Shown in pieces: positions 1-5,596 of a stretch of DNA of 7,782 nt; within the stretch, counting starts at the first letter, position 1; every line of letters starts with the position of its first letter. Below the pieces are notes generated by a model that did no database searches, was not told the origin of the DNA, and saw only the letters and a list, made by a program, of their open reading frames with translations. The DNA is taken from the NCBI GenBank assembly GCA_023389535.1, contig JAEWEH010000255.1:1-7782 (forward strand), in the 5' to 3' direction. The translations under genes were made by a program, and so were the position numbers. Source of the DNA: Pseudomonadota bacterium. Its GTDB lineage: Bacteria > Pseudomonadota > Gammaproteobacteria > Burkholderiales > Burkholderiaceae_B.

Positions 1-96
1 GACCGGCTGCGATGGGAAGGGCTGGGCCTGCGTCCGCAAGGCGGTCAGCCCCAGCGGTATGCCCAGCGCAGCGGTCAAGAGTGTTCGACGATGCAT
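1..96 (-). CDS. Bug/TctC-family periplasmic solute receptor, N-terminal part only
   Basis: Only the first 32 codons are in the window; the gene continues past base 1. The start encodes MHRRTLLTAALG followed by a hydrophobic stretch and a likely signal peptidase site near TQAQ, after which the mature protein begins with PFPSQPV. An early P-x-x-P(V/I) element right after the signal peptide is typical of Bug (TctC) receptors, the periplasmic binding proteins of tripartite tricarboxylate transporters. The RR pair makes a Tat signal possible, but a Sec signal fits as well. The ATG at 96 is supported by a strong AAGGAG six bases upstream. It sits 3 bases after the sulfatase stop, so the two genes are almost certainly co-transcribed. 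The ligand cannot be told. The family call rests only on the signal peptide and seven mature residues plus context, so it is good but not certain. Confidence 0.72.
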   Translation of the reverse strand, partial: MHRRTLLTAALGIPLGLTALRTQAQPFPSQPV

Positions 97-99
97 CGC

Positions 100-1710
100 T
101 TACTCCTTGGCGGCCAATGTGGCCAGGTTATCGGCACGTGGCGTGTCCGGTGCGGTAGGGGCAACGGTTGGGTAGCGCAGGCGGCCCTTTACGACTGCGG
201 GGCTGGATCGTTCTCCAGCGCGAACATACTGCTGGGAGGCGTCCTGCATGGGCTGATAATCCCAAGCTCGATAATCGCCGGTCAACAGCGTTTGTTGAAT
301 AAGGCGCCGATGCCTTTGGCTCGTCAGCACCCGTTGATGCAGGGACGCGGCGTTCCAGCGTTCATGCATCAATTGCATCAATCGATCGCGGTGCGCGGCA
401 TATGACGGCGACTGAGCCAGGTTTACCTCCTCGTGCGGATCGTTCTGCAAATCGTAGAATAAAGGCGGGTCGCCGTCTGCGACGATAAGCTTGTATCGGC
501 TTGTCCGCACCATGAAGCAAGGTGCATGGGCCCCTTCCCCGTTCATCTCGCCATAGACAACGGATTCATCCTCGAACGGCGAGTTGCCCTCGTCATGGGC
601 CTGCAGATAGGGGACCAGCGAACGCCCGGACAGTTCTTGTTGTTGGGCGGGGGGCAAGGCGATGCCGGCAAGAGCGCTTAGCGTCGGGAATATATCGACC
701 AGCGACACCAAAGACTTCTCCACCCGTGCGTGGCGCTGGTCCGGAAGCGACACCAACAAAGGTATGCGCACCGAAGGCTCGAAATGCACCCACTTGTACC
801 AGAGCCCGCGCTCGCCAAGCATATCGCCATGGTCCGAAGTCAAGACGATTACGGTCGAACTATTTAGATCCATGGCATTGAGCGCATCCAGGATGCGTCC
901 TACTTGCGCGTCCACGTAGCTGACCATTGCGTAATAAGCGTGCCGTGCCGTGCGTACATGTTCCGCCGTCAGCGTGTATTCATCCTGACGAAACATGTAC
1001 CAGAGGCGCTGGCTGTGCGCATCCTGTTCGGCGAACGGAATGGGCGCGACATGGGGCATATCGATCTCGTCCCGTTGGTACAAGTCCATATACTCGTCCA
1101 TGCACACGTAAGGATTGTGCGGATGCGTCAGGGAAATGCCGAGAAAGAACGGTCGGTCCCGATGCAGCCGCCCCAGGTCGTAGATTTTTTGAATCCCCCG
1201 GTTGACCACCTCGTCGTCGTAGTCAAGCTGCATGCTGCGCCGGCAAGATCCTGCCTCGACGACGCTACGCATGTTCATGCCCGTCGGAGCGACCGGTACC
1301 TCTTGCCGCCAGTCGGGAGTCCAGCCAAAATCCGATGGGTATATATCGGTTGTAAGCCGCTCCTGAAATCCATGCTGCTGGTCAGGACCGACGAAGTGCA
1401 TTTTGCCGGAAAGTAAGGTCGAATATCCCGCCAGCTTCAGGTAGTGCAGGAAGGTAGGAGTTTGCGCCGGAAACTCGGAAGCGTTGTCGTAAACACCGAC
1501 CTCACTGGGCAGCCGGCCCGTAAGCATAGCCACGCGCGACGGAGCACACAGTGGAAAGTTGCAATACATATTCTCAAAGCGAGTCGAGCGCTGCGCGAGG
1601 CGGTCTATGTTGGGGGTGCGACAAACCGGGTTCCCGTATAGCTTTAACGCAAAGGCCGTCAATTGATCAGCCATCAAAAAGAGGAAATTCGGAGAGGACT
1701 TCTGTTTCAT
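100..1710 (-). CDS. Type I sulfatase of the choline-sulfatase (BetC) family
   Basis: A 536-residue alkaline-phosphatase-fold arylsulfatase that should hydrolyse an organic sulfate ester to an alcohol and sulfate. Visible catalytic elements: D15-Q16 near the N-terminus (metal site), the CAPSR motif with C55 as the residue converted to formylglycine, GKMH at 102-105, THPH at 195-198, and SDHGDMLGERGLW at 292-304 carrying the metal-binding D293/H294. The segments YDNA (74-77), VGPDQQHGF, LTTDIYPSDFGWTPD, YDDEV and the C-terminal block WDYQPMQDASQQYVR are hallmarks of BetC and its C-terminal domain. There is no signal peptide, so it acts in the cytoplasm and its substrate must be imported. The start overlaps the upstream receptor stop as ATGA with only a weak RBS, implying translational coupling. 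Compared with my memory of Sinorhizobium BetC, some choline-contact positions look changed (H145 region, D500 region), so the true substrate may not be choline-O-sulfate. The C-terminus carries about 25 extra residues. No maturase gene is in view. Confidence 0.93.
   Translation of the reverse strand: MKQKSSPNFLFLMADQLTAFALKLYGNPVCRTPNIDRLAQRSTRFENMYCNFPLCAPSRVAMLTGRLPSEVGVYDNASEFPAQTPTFLHYLKLAGYSTLLSGKMHFVGPDQQHGFQERLTTDIYPSDFGWTPDWRQEVPVAPTGMNMRSVVEAGSCRRSMQLDYDDEVVNRGIQKIYDLGRLHRDRPFFLGISLTHPHNPYVCMDEYMDLYQRDEIDMPHVAPIPFAEQDAHSQRLWYMFRQDEYTLTAEHVRTARHAYYAMVSYVDAQVGRILDALNAMDLNSSTVIVLTSDHGDMLGERGLWYKWVHFEPSVRIPLLVSLPDQRHARVEKSLVSLVDIFPTLSALAGIALPPAQQQELSGRSLVPYLQAHDEGNSPFEDESVVYGEMNGEGAHAPCFMVRTSRYKLIVADGDPPLFYDLQNDPHEEVNLAQSPSYAAHRDRLMQLMHERWNAASLHQRVLTSQRHRRLIQQTLLTGDYRAWDYQPMQDASQQYVRAGERSSPAVVKGRLRYPTVAPTAPDTPRADNLATLAAKE
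103..108 (-). promoter_or_regulatory. Ribosome binding site of the left-edge Bug receptor
   Basis: AAGGAG on the minus strand, six bases before the ATG at 96. It lies entirely inside the final codons of the sulfatase gene (those for K-E), so the downstream receptor needs no separate leader and is probably translated from the same message. Confidence 0.8.
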
Positions 1711-2771
1711 GACTGGCTCGGTTGCTTGCCGGCTGTCTGGTTAGCCGGATTTTCGTTATGTTTGATCTGCGCAAGCAGGGTTTCCCATTGTTTCGATTCG
1801 GTTGCGATCCGCTCGCGCACGTGACGAGCATCACGATAGAAGGGGTCTATGCCGGCAGCTTGCAGCCGCTTGACAGTTTCAGGGGCGCTTACTGCATCGG
1901 AAAGCGCCGCGCCCAAAATGGAGAGAGTCGAAGCATCGATACCGGGAGGCGCCATGACCGCCAGCCAAGAGGCGCCCTCGAATCCCTTCAGGCCTTGCGC
2001 GGAAAGCGGTTGAACATCCGGCAACAGCACCTGGGGGCGGGGCGAGGTCAGCCCGAGCGCCCGCAAGCTTCCGGCTTGCACGTGTGGCAGGACTCCTGGA
2101 ATCAGCGCGACGATACAGTCGATCTCCCCGGCGAGCAGGTCTTTTACCGCCGGCGCCAGCCCCTTGTAAGGTACATGCTCGAGCTCGAGGCCGAAATCGC
2201 GTTTCAGCCACTCAGCGTAAAGATGACCGGCTGTACCATTCCCGCCAGAGCCCGACATCATCGTCGTTTTGCGCGCGTGGTCGATGAAGTCGGAGACCGA
2301 CCTGATGGGGGATTTGGCATTGACGACCAGCACGCTGGAAAGCTCGCCCACCATGCCGATGGGATCCAGCGGTTGTGCGGCATATCCTTGATCCCGATAG
2401 AAAGTGGGATTGACCGTCAGGATGGAGTCCAGCGCAATGAGCAACTGGTGCCCGTCCGGCTGGCTGCGCGAAATTTCGGCGGCGCCTATGCCACCGCCGG
2501 CGCCGGCCTTATTCACGATGACCACGGACTGCCCCAGGCTGGCGCCCAGGGCGGTGCCGATGGTTCGCCCGGCGATATCGACCGGGCCACTGGGCACGAA
2601 AGGCACGATCAGTGTGATCGGCCGTTGCGGATAGGCTTGTATCGCTTGGACGTCCAACGCGCTGAGGGCAAAAAGCCCCGCCGTCGCGCCCAGTACCCGT
2701 CGGCGGCCCATGCTCACGTGGGACTCTTGCGCCGCATCGGTTGTCGCGCGGCTGCCTAGTTCGATTTGCAT
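1707..2771 (-). CDS. Bug/TctC-family periplasmic solute receptor
   Basis: A complete 354-residue receptor of the tripartite tricarboxylate transporter type, which captures carboxylates or other small organic compounds in the periplasm. Counting from the chosen start, a twin-arginine-like stretch GRRRVLG is at 22-28, a hydrophobic core follows, and a signal peptidase site lies after AIQA (about 46). The mature protein opens with YPQRPITLIVPF. Family motifs are PFVPSGPVD at 57-65 (usually P-G-G; here P-S-G) and NKAGAGGGIGAA at 87-98, then the VPYKG element in the middle. I chose the ATG at 2771 because GGGAG lies seven bases upstream. The longer start at 2792 has no RBS and a shorter one at 2711 a poor one, though 2711 would put the RRR right at the N-terminus. 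It is the first gene of a minus-strand cassette, followed by the sulfatase through an ATGA overlap. No TctA or TctB is present, so it is either an orphan receptor or works with a distant permease. Ligand unknown. Confidence 0.92.
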   Translation of the reverse strand: MQIELGSRATTDAAQESHVSMGRRRVLGATAGLFALSALDVQAIQAYPQRPITLIVPFVPSGPVDIAGRTIGTALGASLGQSVVIVNKAGAGGGIGAAEISRSQPDGHQLLIALDSILTVNPTFYRDQGYAAQPLDPIGMVGELSSVLVVNAKSPIRSVSDFIDHARKTTMMSGSGGNGTAGHLYAEWLKRDFGLELEHVPYKGLAPAVKDLLAGEIDCIVALIPGVLPHVQAGSLRALGLTSPRPQVLLPDVQPLSAQGLKGFEGASWLAVMAPPGIDASTLSILGAALSDAVSAPETVKRLQAAGIDPFYRDARHVRERIATESKQWETLLAQIKHNENPANQTAGKQPSQS

Positions 2772-2777
2772 AGCTTG

Positions 2778-2783
2778 TCTCCC
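2778..2783 (-). promoter_or_regulatory. Ribosome binding site that decides the receptor start
   Basis: GGGAGA on the minus strand just ahead of the ATG at 2771. This is the only good Shine-Dalgarno among the three candidate starts (2792, 2771, 2711) and is the reason for preferring 2771. Confidence 0.7.
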
Positions 2784-2922
2784 GCTAAGCATGAAGGTGG
2801 GTGCTTCTTTTTCTAACCGATCTTATGGCCGGCGCGAGTATGGAAGGAAATAGGGAATAATGAGATAGGCCATAGGAAAAAACGATAGCTGCCGCCGACA
2901 TGGATCCGACGAGGGAGAAGAC

Positions 2923-2943
2923 TCGCGCCCATACCGGGCGCGA
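2923..2943. repeat. Perfect 8-bp inverted repeat, 5-base spacer, in divergent region
   Basis: Arm TCGCGCCC at 2923-2930, spacer ATACC, arm GGGCGCGA at 2936-2943. It lies between the divergent receptor and permease genes, about 25 bases upstream of the predicted -35 box of the permease promoter. The symmetry would suit a dimeric regulator, or a GC-rich hairpin if transcribed. No T-run follows on either side, so it is not a simple terminator. No regulator gene is in the window, so the binding protein is unknown. Confidence 0.5.
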
Positions 2944-2967
2944 ACCCGCCCCGCATCTCTGTATCCG

Positions 2968-2996
2968 GTGACGGCGCCCCCGTAAATCTATACAAT
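2968..2996 (+). promoter_or_regulatory. Predicted sigma70-type promoter of the MFS permease
   Basis: A -35 box GTGACG at 2968-2973 (four of six consensus positions), a 17-base spacer, and a -10 box TACAAT at 2991-2996 (five of six). Transcription would start near 3003, giving a leader of about 70 bases before the ATG at 3074. The -10 box lies inside an inverted repeat, as expected for a repressible promoter. I found no comparably convincing promoter for the leftward receptor-sulfatase cassette, whose leader contains an AT-rich stretch around 2840-2885. Confidence 0.5.
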
Positions 2997-3002
2997 TTAT
3001 AG
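2988..3002. promoter_or_regulatory. Inverted repeat CTATA-N5-TATAG over the -10 box, candidate operator
   Basis: Arms CTATA (2988-2992) and TATAG (2998-3002) around CAATT. The arms are short, so chance is possible, but the position over the predicted -10 box of the permease promoter is where a repressor operator would sit. A second 5-N5-5 inverted repeat lies 35 bases downstream, centre to centre. Confidence 0.38.
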
Positions 3003-3022
3003 GCGCGCACGGGCTCCTCGAC

Positions 3023-3037
3023 GTACGGCGTTCGTAC
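3023..3037. promoter_or_regulatory. Inverted repeat GTACG-N5-CGTAC in the permease leader
   Basis: Arms GTACG (3023-3027) and CGTAC (3033-3037) around GCGTT. It would fall about 20-35 bases after the predicted transcription start. It has the same arm and spacer lengths as the repeat at 2988-3002 but an unrelated sequence, so the two need not bind the same protein. It is a weak candidate operator. Confidence 0.33.
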
Positions 3038-3073
3038 TAACATTCTCGAAACAGTTCGATCATAAAAGGCCAT

Positions 3074-4441
3074 ATGGCAGACATCGACGCACCCAACCCA
3101 CCGTCTAACTTACGCCGGTCGGTTTCCAATACCATCAAGGGGTCTGCGGGAAATTTGGTCGAATGGTACGACGTCTATGTCTACTCGGTTTTTGCCGCCT
3201 CGTTCGAGCACCACTTCTTTAGTCCGGACGACAAGAACGCCGACATATACATCTGGGCCATTTTCGCCCTGACCTTCCTGATGCGGCCTGTAGGATCCTG
3301 GTATTTTGGCCGCTATGCCGACCGTAAAGGACGCCGCGCCGCGCTGGCGCTGTCGGTGACCATCATGTCGCTGTGCTCGTTCGCCATCGCCATCACGCCC
3401 ACGCGCCTTTCCATTGGAGGCTGGGCGGCGGCAATCCTGGTGCTGTGCCGGCTGCTCCAGGGCTTCGCCACCGGCGGCGAATACGGCACCTCGGCCACGT
3501 ATCTCAGCGAAGCCGCCGTTCCCAAGCATCGCGGCTTCCTCGCGTCGTTTCATTACGTCACGCTGGTAGGGGGGCACGTGTTGGCGCAGGCCCTGTTTCT
3601 GGCGCTCATGCTGTCCACGTCGCATGACGACATCGGCAATTGGGGCTGGCGTCTTGCGTTCGCCATCGGCGGGGCCGGCGCCCTCGTGGTACTGTGGATG
3701 CGCCGCACCATGGACGAATCCATGAGTCAAGACGCCATCGAGTCAGCCAAAAAAGCCAAAGACACGGGATCCATGGTCGAACTCGTCAGCAACTATTGGA
3801 AAGAACTGGCAGCCTGCTTTCTGGTCACCATGGGCGGAACAGTGGCTTTTTATGCCTATTCAATCAACGGCCCCAACATCGTCAAGACCACTTTCGCACA
3901 AAGCAATCCGGTCATGGGTTCGGTCATTACGCTTATCGCGCTGACCATCCTCATGTTGCTGCAACCTGTCGGCGGCCTGATTTCAGACCGCATCGGACGC
4001 CGCACGCTGCTGGTGTTCTTCGGTATTGGGGGCACGCTGTTCACGTGGGTCATTTTCACGATACTGCCACACACTACCAATCCGGTCCTATCATTTGCCA
4101 TTCTCACCGTGGGCTTCGTCATTCTGACGGGCTATACCTCGATCAATGCGGTGGTCAAGGCGGAACTCTTCCCGACGCATGTGCGCGCGCTGGGCGTCGG
4201 GTTTGGCTACGCGATAGCCAACTCGGCTTTTGGGGGCACCGCACCGGTGCTCTACTCGGCGGCCCTCAAGACTGACCAAGAGTCATTATTCATCGCCTAC
4301 GTCACGCTGCTGGTCATCGGCTCGCTGCTGGTCTATTTGTTCCTGCTGAGCAATCGCGGGCCTAACTGGCTGGACCATCCCGAAGAAATGCGCCGCCGTA
4401 AAGACAGCCCGGCCCATCGGGTATTTCCGATGGGCGTATGA
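3074..4441 (+). CDS. MFS metabolite:H+ symporter, KgtP-like (dicarboxylate/alpha-ketoglutarate type)
   Basis: A 455-residue inner-membrane permease with about 12 predicted helices, importing a carboxylate or related metabolite with protons. It belongs to the metabolite:H+ symporter branch of the major facilitator superfamily. Signatures: GNLVEWYDVYVYS at 26-38 in helix 1, LMRPVGSWYFGRYADRKGRR at 69-88 (the loop 2-3 motif), CRLLQGFATGGEYGTSATYLSE at 125-146, WGWRLAFAIG at 190-199, SDRIGRR at 304-310 (loop 8-9 repeat of the motif), and KAELFPTHVRALGVGFGYA at 362-380. The spacing and wording closely follow E. coli KgtP as I remember it. The substrate remains an inference. A short AAAAGG lies four bases before the ATG. 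The C-terminal tail from about 430 is longer than in KgtP, and its final codons fall in a strong hairpin. It is divergent from the receptor-sulfatase cassette, so it may import the same compound or be regulated with it. Confidence 0.92.
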   Translation: MADIDAPNPPSNLRRSVSNTIKGSAGNLVEWYDVYVYSVFAASFEHHFFSPDDKNADIYIWAIFALTFLMRPVGSWYFGRYADRKGRRAALALSVTIMSLCSFAIAITPTRLSIGGWAAAILVLCRLLQGFATGGEYGTSATYLSEAAVPKHRGFLASFHYVTLVGGHVLAQALFLALMLSTSHDDIGNWGWRLAFAIGGAGALVVLWMRRTMDESMSQDAIESAKKAKDTGSMVELVSNYWKELAACFLVTMGGTVAFYAYSINGPNIVKTTFAQSNPVMGSVITLIALTILMLLQPVGGLISDRIGRRTLLVFFGIGGTLFTWVIFTILPHTTNPVLSFAILTVGFVILTGYTSINAVVKAELFPTHVRALGVGFGYAIANSAFGGTAPVLYSAALKTDQESLFIAYVTLLVIGSLLVYLFLLSNRGPNWLDHPEEMRRRKDSPAHRVFPMGV

Positions 4442-4457
4442 CGAAATTCTTTTTCGT
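4412..4457 (+). terminator. Hairpin pair at the permease 3' end, possible terminator
   Basis: GCCCATCGG (4412-4420) pairs perfectly with CCGATGGGC (4427-4435) around a six-base loop, and both arms lie inside the last codons of the permease. A second, weaker hairpin ACGAAA/TTTCGT (4441-4446 with 4452-4457) follows, with a T-rich loop and arm. The T-run is about 15 bases from the strong stem rather than directly after it, so this is not a canonical Rho-independent terminator. It may instead protect the 3' end of the message. Confidence 0.45.
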
Positions 4458-4514
4458 GGCTGCGCAGTCGATCGCACCACCTTTCATCCAACCTTGAGGC
4501 CAAAAAACAGAACC

Positions 4515-4766
4515 ATGAATAAAGCCACGTTTGCCATCCTTCTGATCAGTGCGGGCGCGCTTGCCGCCTGCCAAAGCCCGTCCGGCTCCCACGGCGGAAG
4601 CGCTTCGCGCCACTCGGAATTCAACTGCATCGCCGGCACGGTCGGCGGCGCGGTCATCGGCGGCCTGCTGGGCAGCACCATAGGCGGTGGTCGTGGCCGC
4701 ACAGCCGCCACCGCGGTTGGCATAGGCGCCGGCGGTTATATCGGCAATTCCATGGGTTGCAAATGA
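4515..4766 (+). CDS. Small glycine-zipper outer-membrane lipoprotein
   Basis: An 83-residue protein with a lipoprotein signal, MNKATFAILLISAGALAAC, whose lipobox LAAC makes C19 the lipidated residue. After a short Ser/Gly/His linker comes a glycine-zipper region, about residues 41-79, rich in G-x-x-x-G repeats (GTVGGAVIGGLLGSTIGGG, then GIGAGGYIGNSMG). This is the pattern of the glycine-zipper 2TM (17 kDa antigen/SlyB/OsmB-like) families, which sit in the outer membrane and often respond to envelope or osmotic stress. Two extra cysteines, C38 and C82, bracket the zipper and could form a disulfide. A TTG start at 4494 is open but would add residues ahead of the lipoprotein signal, so the ATG at 4515 is preferred. 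The RBS is weak; a GAGG lies about 15 bases upstream. It is followed after 14 bases by an EF-hand gene, so the two are probably an operon. Specific function unknown. Confidence 0.85.
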   Translation: MNKATFAILLISAGALAACQSPSGSHGGSASRHSEFNCIAGTVGGAVIGGLLGSTIGGGRGRTAATAVGIGAGGYIGNSMGCK

Positions 4767-4768
4767 TG

Positions 4769-4773
4769 AAGGA
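4769..4773 (+). promoter_or_regulatory. Ribosome binding site that decides the EF-hand gene start
   Basis: AAGGA seven bases before the ATG at 4781. The same frame also has ATGs at 4763 and 4766 overlapping the lipoprotein stop, but those place the charged residues MKDTS ahead of the signal peptide and lack an RBS, so 4781 is chosen. Confidence 0.7.
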
Positions 4774-4780
4774 CACAAGC

Positions 4781-5143
4781 ATGAAAAAACTACTTTCCCT
4801 GGCCTTTTCCGTGGCGCTGTGTGGCTCCACTGCGGCCATTGCAGCGCCTGATGCTTATGTCGAACTGACCCCCGAACATTTTGCGCAACTCGACCGCGAC
4901 AAAAGCGGCGGTATCAGCAAAGAAGAATACGAACAGTTCATGCGGGACGCATTCAAGAAGCTTGATACGGACGGCAACAACAGCCTTAGTAAAGCCGAAG
5001 CCGGCAAAGTGCTGACGCCGGAACAGTTCGCCGCCGCCGACAAGGACAAGAACGGCGAATTGAGCCTGGATGAACTTATCGAGCATGTCATGAGCGACTT
5101 TGACCGCGCCGACACGGACAAGGACGGCATCTTGCGTCCGTAA
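4781..5143 (+). CDS. Periplasmic EF-hand calcium-binding protein
   Basis: A 120-residue protein with a clear Sec signal peptide (MKKLLSLAFSVALCGSTAAIAA, cleavage after about residue 22) and then EF-hand loops. Loop 1 starts at D38 (DRDKSGGISKEE), loop 2 at D62 (DTDGNNSLSKAE) and loop 3 at D87 (DKDKNGELSLDE); each keeps acidic or polar ligands at positions 1, 3 and 5 and Glu at position 12. A fourth loop begins at D111 (DTDKDGILRP), but the protein ends before its position-12 Glu. It should therefore bind calcium in the periplasm at two or three sites, as a calcium buffer or sensor, or as a partner of an envelope protein. Partner unknown. It lies 14 bases after the glycine-zipper lipoprotein and 60 bases before a small hydrophilic gene, with one terminator closing the group. 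Domain assignment is firm; role is not. Confidence 0.9.
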   Translation: MKKLLSLAFSVALCGSTAAIAAPDAYVELTPEHFAQLDRDKSGGISKEEYEQFMRDAFKKLDTDGNNSLSKAEAGKVLTPEQFAAADKDKNGELSLDELIEHVMSDFDRADTDKDGILRP

Positions 5144-5191
5144 GCGCCTGGCGGGCATGGGGTTTGCTGCGACGTTGGCACCCTATGAAGC

Positions 5192-5198
5192 AAAGGAG
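5192..5198 (+). promoter_or_regulatory. Strong ribosome binding site of the 60-residue gene
   Basis: AAAGGAG ends five bases before the ATG at 5204. This near-consensus site is the main evidence that the short downstream reading frame is a real gene. Confidence 0.8.
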
Positions 5199-5203
5199 TT
5201 CCC

Positions 5204-5386
5204 ATGCCCAATACACCCAAGCCCACGGACAAGCCGCAGTCGGATGACCTGGCGCGCGAGTCCCAGCGCAGCCATAACGACCAGCAGAACCGCAGCAAGA
5301 AGGACGGCCACACCAGTCAGATCGGTACCGGTCAGGACCAGAACAGCCAGCGCAATCGCGGCCAGGGCGCGCGCCGCCCCGCATAG
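5204..5386 (+). CDS. Small hydrophilic, probably disordered protein of unknown function
   Basis: A 60-residue protein I cannot assign to a functional family. It contains no Phe, Tyr, Trp, Val or Cys and only one Leu and one Ile, with 9 Gln, 7 Arg and many Asn, Ser, Asp and Gly. It should therefore be unfolded on its own and soluble in the cytoplasm, since no signal peptide or membrane segment is visible. The core DDLARESQRSHNDQQNR looks like a conserved element I associate with hypothetical proteins of Bordetella and Achromobacter, but that is from memory. The C-terminus is basic (RNRGQGARRP), which would allow nucleic-acid contact. The near-perfect RBS and the downstream terminator support translation. 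It is last in a run with the lipoprotein and EF-hand genes, and the composition is reminiscent of small stress-induced hydrophilic proteins; this is only a suggestion. Confidence 0.75.
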   Translation: MPNTPKPTDKPQSDDLARESQRSHNDQQNRSKKDGHTSQIGTGQDQNSQRNRGQGARRPA

Positions 5387-5485
5387 TCGTTTGTGGCGGA
5401 TCGGCACAATCGGCGCACTAGTGGAAACACTGAATCCCTACGTAATAACCCTGAACCAAATCATGCCCTGGGATCAGAGCAAAAC

Positions 5486-5509
5486 GCCGCGCTTGTCGCG
5501 GCTTTTTTT
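5486..5509 (+). terminator. Rho-independent terminator after the small-gene group
   Basis: GCCGCG (5486-5491), loop CTTGT, CGCGGC (5497-5502), then seven T residues (5503-5509). This perfect six-pair GC stem with an immediate T-run is a textbook intrinsic terminator. It closes the lipoprotein, EF-hand and small-protein group and insulates the TRAP operon. The stretch 5387-5485 before it shows no gene that I can support. Confidence 0.92.
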
Positions 5510-5552
5510 CGGGACCCGCATGAATGCTGGCGATCCGGGGTTCGAAAGTACG

Positions 5553-5591
5553 TGTCAGCCGTAATCGACGCGCCGAAAAACGTAGCTGACA
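5553..5591. repeat. 7-bp inverted repeat upstream of the TRAP promoter
   Basis: TGTCAGC (5553-5559) and its complement GCTGACA (5585-5591) are separated by 25 bases and end five bases before the -35 box. The arms are about three helical turns apart, so a regulator could bind both on one face of the DNA. A spaced 7-base match can arise by chance, so the regulatory role is tentative. Confidence 0.35.
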
Positions 5592-5596
5592 TCTTG

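Noticed and set aside
1722..2759. A 345-codon open frame on the plus strand opposite the Bug receptor
   Set aside because: It is fully antisense to a gene with clear family motifs, has no recognisable domain, and is explained by GC-rich codon structure.
2813..3073. An 86-codon minus-strand frame in the divergent intergenic region
   Set aside because: It has no good RBS, overlaps the predicted promoter and inverted repeats, and resembles no protein I know. The region reads better as regulatory DNA.
3110..3730. A 206-codon minus-strand frame opposite the MFS permease
   Set aside because: It is antisense to well-defined transmembrane segments and MFS motifs, and its low-complexity His/Arg/Gln-rich translation indicates a shadow frame.
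4494..4514. A TTG start extending the lipoprotein by seven residues
   Set aside because: There is no RBS before it, and the added charged residues would precede a complete lipoprotein signal that already begins at the ATG at 4515.
4763..4780. EF-hand gene starting at ATG 4763 or 4766, overlapping the lipoprotein stop
   Set aside because: The AAGGA at 4769-4773 lies downstream of those ATGs and is correctly spaced only for the ATG at 4781, which gives a normal Sec signal.
5511..5560. A tRNA-like GGTTCGAA (5539-5546), suggesting a tRNA remnant or attachment site
   Set aside because: The flanking bases do not form a five-pair T-stem, and no acceptor or anticodon arm can be drawn. No integrase or direct repeats are nearby.
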